NCBI GenBank assembly: GCA_946184715.1
Contig: CAMHGU010000095.1
Location: 1-8,370 of the forward strand
Direction of reading: 5' to 3'
DNA: 8,370 bases
Source: an uncultured bacterium
GTDB lineage: Bacteria > Bacteroidota > Bacteroidia > Bacteroidales > Muribaculaceae
Shown: in pieces, positions 5,851 through 8,370 of the stretch
Layout: every line of letters begins with the position of its first letter
Numbering within the stretch: the stretch's first letter is position 1
Notes under the pieces: model-generated
Database searches by the model: none
Seen by the model: the letters and a program-made list of their open reading frames with translations, nothing else
What the model was told of the DNA's origin: nothing
Program-made: the position numbers and the translations under genes

Positions 5851-7140
5851 TTATTTGGCGAGCTTAGCGGCTTCCTCTTTGCGGGGGTCTTTGAAGATGA
5901 TGAGGAACGACACAGCCACTACGAGGGCGTAGCTGGCGAAGGTGAGCCAGGAGGTTTGCCAGCCGGCGATTTGAGCCAGCGGCTCGGTCTGGCTATAGAC
6001 GAAGTGGTTGACAATGGCTTGGGCCGAGAGGGTGCCGATGGTGGCGCCGATGCCGTTGGTCATAATCATAAAGAGGCCTTGTGCCGAGCTGCGGATTGAG
6101 GGGTCGGTCTGGGTATCGACATAGAGTGCGCCCGATACGTTGAAGAAATCGAACGCTACGCCGTATACGATGCAGGAGAGGATGAAGAGGGTGACGCCGG
6201 GGAATCCGGGGTCGCCAATTCCGAAGAAGCCGAAGCGGAACACCCAAGCGAACATCGACATCAGCATTACGTTCTTGATGCCGAAGCGCTTCATGCAGAA
6301 TGGGATGAGGAGGATGCAGAGCGTCTCGCTCATCTGCGAGATAGAGATTAGGGCGTTGGGGTGCTGAGCGGCAAAGGCGTCTTTATATTGCTCAATGCTT
6401 TCGAAAGCGCTGATGAAGGGGTTGGCAAAGCCGTTGGTAATCTGGAGCGACACGCCGAGGAGCATCGAGAAGATGAAGAAGATGGCCATTTTCTTCTGCT
6501 TGAAGAGCGTGAATGCGCGGAGGCCGAGGATATCGACAAGCGAGTTGGAGCCTTTGGCGGTGGAGGTGGGGCACTTAGGCATCGTGAGGGCGTAGAGGGC
6601 GAGGACGAGGCTGAGGCCGCCCGACACTACAAACTGCCAGGGGGTGTGCTGCAAGCCGGTGAAGTCGACGGTGAGCATAGCGCAGATGAAGCCGATGGTG
6701 CCGAACACGCGCAGCGGCGGGAAGTCCTTGACGGTGTCCATTCCGGCCTTGGTGAGGGCGTTGAAGCCCACGGAATTAGAGAGGCCGATGGTGGGCATAA
6801 AGAAGGCCACGCTGAGGGTGTAGAGCGTGAAGAGCGGGGCCATCTGCACGGCGTCGCCGGCCTGATTGGCGTAAAGTCCGGCGGCAATCATAGCGGCGCC
6901 GGCGATGATGTGGGAGATACTGAGCACGCGCTGAGCTTGAATCCAGCGGTCGGCCACGATGCCGATAAGCGCGGGCATAAATAGCGATACGATACCTTGC
7001 ACGGCATAGAACCAGCCGATGTGCTCGCCCATTCCGGCCTTAGCCAGATAGCCGCCCATAGAGGTGAGGTAAGCGCCCCACACGGCAAACTCCAGGAAGA
7101 GCATCAGGGCCAGTCGGATGCGAAGATTGAGATTCTTCAT
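5851..7140 (-). CDS. nupG: Nucleoside:H+ symporter, NupG-like (major facilitator superfamily)
   Basis: This is a 12-helix inner-membrane transporter of the nucleoside:H+ symporter family, importing nucleosides with protons for salvage. At 429 residues it is close to E. coli NupG (about 418). Recognisable family segments are MKNLNLRIRLALMLFLEFAV WGAYLTSMG at the start, FMPALIGIVADRW at 54-66 (cytoplasmic loop 2-3), GMDTVKDFPPLRVFGTIGFI at 133-152, MAIFFIFSMLLGVSLQITN at 218-236, SISQMSETL at 266-274, RFGIKNVM at 285-292, CIVYGVAFDFFNVSG at 323-337, and SSAQGLFMIMTNG at 351-363. The C-terminal tail is short and charged. It stands alone, with its own -7 box and a strong terminator. The specificity (purine or pyrimidine nucleosides, xanthosine) is not settled by sequence, so the symbol marks the family rather than a proven substrate range. 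Confidence 0.93.
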   Translation of the reverse strand: MKNLNLRIRLALMLFLEFAVWGAYLTSMGGYLAKAGMGEHIGWFYAVQGIVSLFMPALIGIVADRWIQAQRVLSISHIIAGAAMIAAGLYANQAGDAVQMAPLFTLYTLSVAFFMPTIGLSNSVGFNALTKAGMDTVKDFPPLRVFGTIGFICAMLTVDFTGLQHTPWQFVVSGGLSLVLALYALTMPKCPTSTAKGSNSLVDILGLRAFTLFKQKKMAIFFIFSMLLGVSLQITNGFANPFISAFESIEQYKDAFAAQHPNALISISQMSETLCILLIPFCMKRFGIKNVMLMSMFAWVFRFGFFGIGDPGFPGVTLFILSCIVYGVAFDFFNVSGALYVDTQTDPSIRSSAQGLFMIMTNGIGATIGTLSAQAIVNHFVYSQTEPLAQIAGWQTSWLTFASYALVVAVSFLIIFKDPRKEEAAKLAK

Positions 7141-7204
7141 AGTAATAGCTTGTTTTAAGGTTTATTTGATTTAGATTATAAAGTCATAATTACAAACGTA
7201 ATCG

Positions 7205-7212
7205 CAAATATA
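7205..7212 (-). promoter_or_regulatory. Candidate -7 box for nupG
   Basis: TATATTTG on the minus strand is a full match to the Bacteroidota -7 box, 64 nt before the nupG ATG. No TTTG is seen 20 nt upstream, where an A/T-rich tract stands instead, so only half of the promoter is supported. Confidence 0.55.
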
Positions 7213-7272
7213 GCGAAAAAATGTGAAAATCCACCCACTCCCGTCATTTTTCTGCCGATGGGCGGGCGCAAT

Positions 7273-7296
7273 GCCGCCGGCAACGCCGCCGGCGGC
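7273..7296. repeat. GC-only hairpin downstream of the toxin-antitoxin operon
   Basis: GCCGCCGGC at 7273-7281 pairs perfectly with GCCGGCGGC at 7288-7296 around a 6-nt loop, a 9-bp stem of only G and C. The same 9-mer also repeats directly at 7285-7293. No T-run follows on either strand. It may slow or end transcription from the toxin gene, or be debris of the decayed gene fragment it interrupts. Confidence 0.6.
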
Positions 7297-7301
7297 GACA
7301 C

Positions 7302-7370
7302 ACGGCTCGGCGCGAGAAACGCCGTCATCTCCGGCTCCAGCAGTGCCTTGTTTCCCAAGTACTCTATCAC
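7302..7370 (-). pseudogene. Decayed N-terminal fragment, possibly a DprA/Smf-like nucleotide-binding protein
   Basis: A frame starting with GTG at 7370 overlaps the PIN toxin stop codon by 4 nt (GTGA) and reads MIEYLGNKALLEPEMTAFLA then PSR. The pattern GN-K/R-x-LL followed by TAFL resembles, from memory, the N-terminus of small Rossmann-type proteins related to DprA (GN/DRxLL...KTAFLCSRR). After about 23 residues the frame becomes Pro/Ala low-complexity over the GC hairpin, then runs through the nupG promoter region to a stop at 7176. No downstream family sequence remains. I read it as the remnant of a third gene once coupled to the toxin. The match is short and unverified. The alternative is a chance frame. 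Confidence 0.35.
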
Positions 7371-7780
7371 GAATGCTCGATAATGGCCATCATCTCGGCC
7401 GGGGTAACAACTATGGGCGTGCGAGGGAAATGCTTGATATTCCCAGTCACCACGTAGGCATCGTCTTTCGACAGCGCCACTTCATAGAACACAACATCTT
7501 TTGGGTCGAGGAAATGCTCGCCGGCACTCACTCGCTTTGAGTTCAATCCCCTTGCAACTATAAGGCTGATGATGCCATCTATCAACTCCGATGGGAATCC
7601 GAACTTTGCACGTTTAAGCACATTATTGTACTCCGCGATTATTTCGTCATTGTATAGTGGTGTGATTCTCATTTGTGAAAACACCATATCGAGCACACGC
7701 GCGGTTGCCGCATCTCGGTTCCTTGTCAGCAATGCCGAGACAATAACGTTGGTGTCGATAACTGCAAATATAGTTGCCAT
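7367..7780 (-). CDS. PIN-domain toxin of a type II toxin-antitoxin system, 137 aa
   Basis: This is a predicted Mg2+-dependent endoribonuclease of the PIN family, of the kind annotated as a putative toxin component (COG1569-like). The fold's acidic residues are in place: Asp9 in FAVIDTNVIVSALL, Glu46 or Glu50 in LYNDEIIAEY, Asp95 in DPKDVVFYEVA, and Asp107 in KDDAYVVTGN. The ending VVTGNIKHFPRTPIVVTPAE (111-130) is the usual last strand and helix. At 137 residues the length is normal and the nuclease site looks intact. Its ATG lies 5 nt after the antitoxin stop, fitting translational coupling and a single mRNA. The target RNA cannot be inferred. Its stop codon overlaps a GTG-started fragment of a decayed gene. 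Confidence 0.88.
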   Translation of the reverse strand: MATIFAVIDTNVIVSALLTRNRDAATARVLDMVFSQMRITPLYNDEIIAEYNNVLKRAKFGFPSELIDGIISLIVARGLNSKRVSAGEHFLDPKDVVFYEVALSKDDAYVVTGNIKHFPRTPIVVTPAEMMAIIEHS

Positions 7781-7785
7781 AATAC

Positions 7786-8088
7786 CTAATTGCGTTCATC
7801 GGCTTTTTCGCGCGCCAGGCGTATTTCTTCGTTAATCTCGTCAAGAGTCATTTCAGGGAACTTACCCTGCACTGCCATTTCACGCAATTTACGGAATGCT
7901 GTGAGGCCGTCAACAGGCTCATTCTCTTGTGGTGCGCTGATTTCAAAGGGGATGCGACGGCTGCGGACCACCGCGTTCACAAAAATGTTCATCGCAGTGT
8001 TGGCGCTCATGCCAAACTCCGAACAGAGCTGGTCAAAAATCTGCTTCTGTTTTGAGTCCACACGGACTGTCATTGATACTTGTGCCAT
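7786..8088 (-). CDS. RelB/DinJ-family antitoxin, 100 aa
   Basis: This antitoxin should bind and neutralise the PIN toxin encoded 5 nt downstream and repress its own promoter. Residues 1-50 (MAQVSMTVRVDSKQKQIFDQ, then LCSEFGMSANTAMNIFVNAVVRSRRIPFEI) match the ribbon-helix-helix pattern of RelB/DinJ proteins: a beta-strand with TVRVDS, two helices with the SANTAMNIFV turn, and IPFEI at the end. Residues 60-100 are charged and helical (ITERFRKLR-like to TLDEINEEIRLAREKADERN), the likely toxin-wrapping part. I chose ATG 8088 over an in-frame GTG at 8109: the MAQVSMTVRVDS start is family-typical, and the GTG would be only a few bases from the predicted transcription start. DinJ proteins classically pair with RelE-type toxins; here the partner is a PIN nuclease. 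Confidence 0.88.
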   Translation of the reverse strand: MAQVSMTVRVDSKQKQIFDQLCSEFGMSANTAMNIFVNAVVRSRRIPFEISAPQENEPVDGLTAFRKLREMAVQGKFPEMTLDEINEEIRLAREKADERN

Positions 8089-8106
8089 AATATCGTTTAT
8101 TTTAAT

Positions 8107-8137
8107 CACTATGATTGCAAATTTACGCCACTATGAT
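8107..8137. promoter_or_regulatory. Candidate operator: two CACTATGAT direct repeats 22 bp apart
   Basis: The 9-mer CACTATGAT occurs at 8107-8115 and 8129-8137, start to start 22 bp, close to two helical turns. The copies flank the -7 box, one in the -33/-7 spacer and one over the predicted start site. That is where a ribbon-helix-helix autorepressor would block RNA polymerase. The role is inferred from position. Confidence 0.6.
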
Positions 8138-8149
8138 GTAAAATGCAAA
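8118..8149 (-). promoter_or_regulatory. Promoter of the toxin-antitoxin operon
   Basis: On the minus strand TTTG (8146-8149), a 20-nt spacer and TAAATTTG (8118-8125) match both Bacteroidota promoter elements fully. The leader to the antitoxin ATG would be about 25 nt. Confidence 0.8.
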
Positions 8150-8197
8150 CATTTTGCCATTAAAATTTTTCGCAATTCAGTTTGCAGGATAAAACGT

Positions 8198-8230
8198 AGG
8201 AAATTAGGGGGAATTATGGGGGAATTTCCT
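8198..8230. repeat. Inverted repeat with internal G5AATT direct repeats
   Basis: AGGAAATT (8198-8205) and AATTTCCT (8223-8230) form an 8-bp inverted repeat. Its 17-nt loop region carries two GGGGGAATT copies 11 bp apart (8207-8215 and 8218-8226). It lies between the partial upstream gene and the toxin-antitoxin promoter. On the minus strand a short T-rich stretch follows a few bases later, so a weak terminator for the upstream gene is possible. Confidence 0.4.
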
Positions 8231-8300
8231 CTAATGTGAATTATTTTATACTGACTTGTCGCGGAGGGCTATCTCGTCGGCGTTTGGCTGAGAGGCGGGA

Positions 8301-8370
8301 TCAGGTGGTGGGGTTGGATTTGGCTTGGATGGCGCGCTGGATTTCGGCGGCGTACTCGTATTTTTCTTGA
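8301..8370 (-). CDS. C-terminal end of a protein with a possible UVR-like motif (partial)
   Basis: A minus-strand frame enters at the window edge and ends at a TGA (8301-8303), giving QEKYEYAAEIQRAIQAKSNP then TT. The EKYEYAAEIQRAI segment resembles the UVR motif (E-x-YE-x-AA-x-x-R-x-x-I) found at the C-terminus of UvrB, of bifunctional nucleases and of other proteins. Only 22 residues are present, so the gene cannot be named. It shares the orientation of every other gene. No strong terminator follows apart from the inverted repeat at 8198-8230. Confidence 0.5.
   Translation of the reverse strand, partial: QEKYEYAAEIQRAIQAKSNPTT

Noticed and set aside
7768..7775. TATATTTG -7-like box at the start of the PIN gene
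   Set aside because: It lies inside codons 3-6 of the toxin, just after the ATG, so it would give a transcript lacking the start. Likely a chance match within coding sequence.
8089..8109. Upstream GTG start for the antitoxin
   Set aside because: It falls within the proposed operator, at or next to the predicted transcription start, and adds residues not expected before the family-typical MAQVSMTVRVDS.

Overview
The window most likely comes from a Gram-negative gut-type Bacteroidota (Bacteroidales, possibly Muribaculaceae-like). Four things point there: several promoters of the Bacteroidota form TTTG/CTTG-N20-TAnnTTTG, few Shine-Dalgarno sequences, a Kdo (lipopolysaccharide) biosynthesis gene, and a secreted outer-membrane barrel plus lipoprotein pair. 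Every confident gene lies on the minus strand, so transcription runs from high to low coordinates. This assignment is inference from sequence character; no database search was run.

Layout from high to low coordinates. At 8301-8370 is the last 22 codons of a protein whose tail resembles a UVR-type helix pair. At 7367-8149 is a compact type II toxin-antitoxin operon: a textbook promoter flanked by two CACTATGAT repeats, a RelB/DinJ-like antitoxin, and a PIN-domain toxin 5 nt downstream. A decayed N-terminal fragment of another gene overlaps the toxin stop codon, followed by a GC-only hairpin. At 5796-7212 is a monocistronic nucleoside:H+ symporter (nupG-like) with a -7 box and a strong intrinsic terminator. 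At 5549-5745 are two tandem copies of a ~99-bp intergenic repeat. At 4623-5516 is rsmE, with an in-frame Ser-Asp-Tyr microsatellite inserted in its methyltransferase region. At 3633-4581 is kdsA (metal-dependent class by its residues) with its own promoter and an unusual leader. At 1649-3501 is a two-gene operon of an outer-membrane beta-barrel and a lipoprotein metallophosphoesterase, closed by an intrinsic terminator. At 1-1290 is an AT-richer accessory-looking module: a promoter, a ~280-nt leader that can fold into a branched RNA, and two tandem small secreted proteins, the second cut by the window edge.

The gene-poor stretch 976-1704 holds the leader RNA candidate, its promoter, one doubtful 51-codon plus-strand secreted peptide and the terminator of the phosphoesterase operon. 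I see nothing else convincing there.

The core genes are ordinary housekeeping: Kdo synthesis, rRNA methylation and nucleoside uptake. The parts most worth attention are the branched leader RNA upstream of the secreted-protein pair, the barrel/phosphoesterase pair, the tandem 99-bp repeat, the repeat-expanded RsmE and the RHH/PIN toxin-antitoxin pairing with its remnant third gene.
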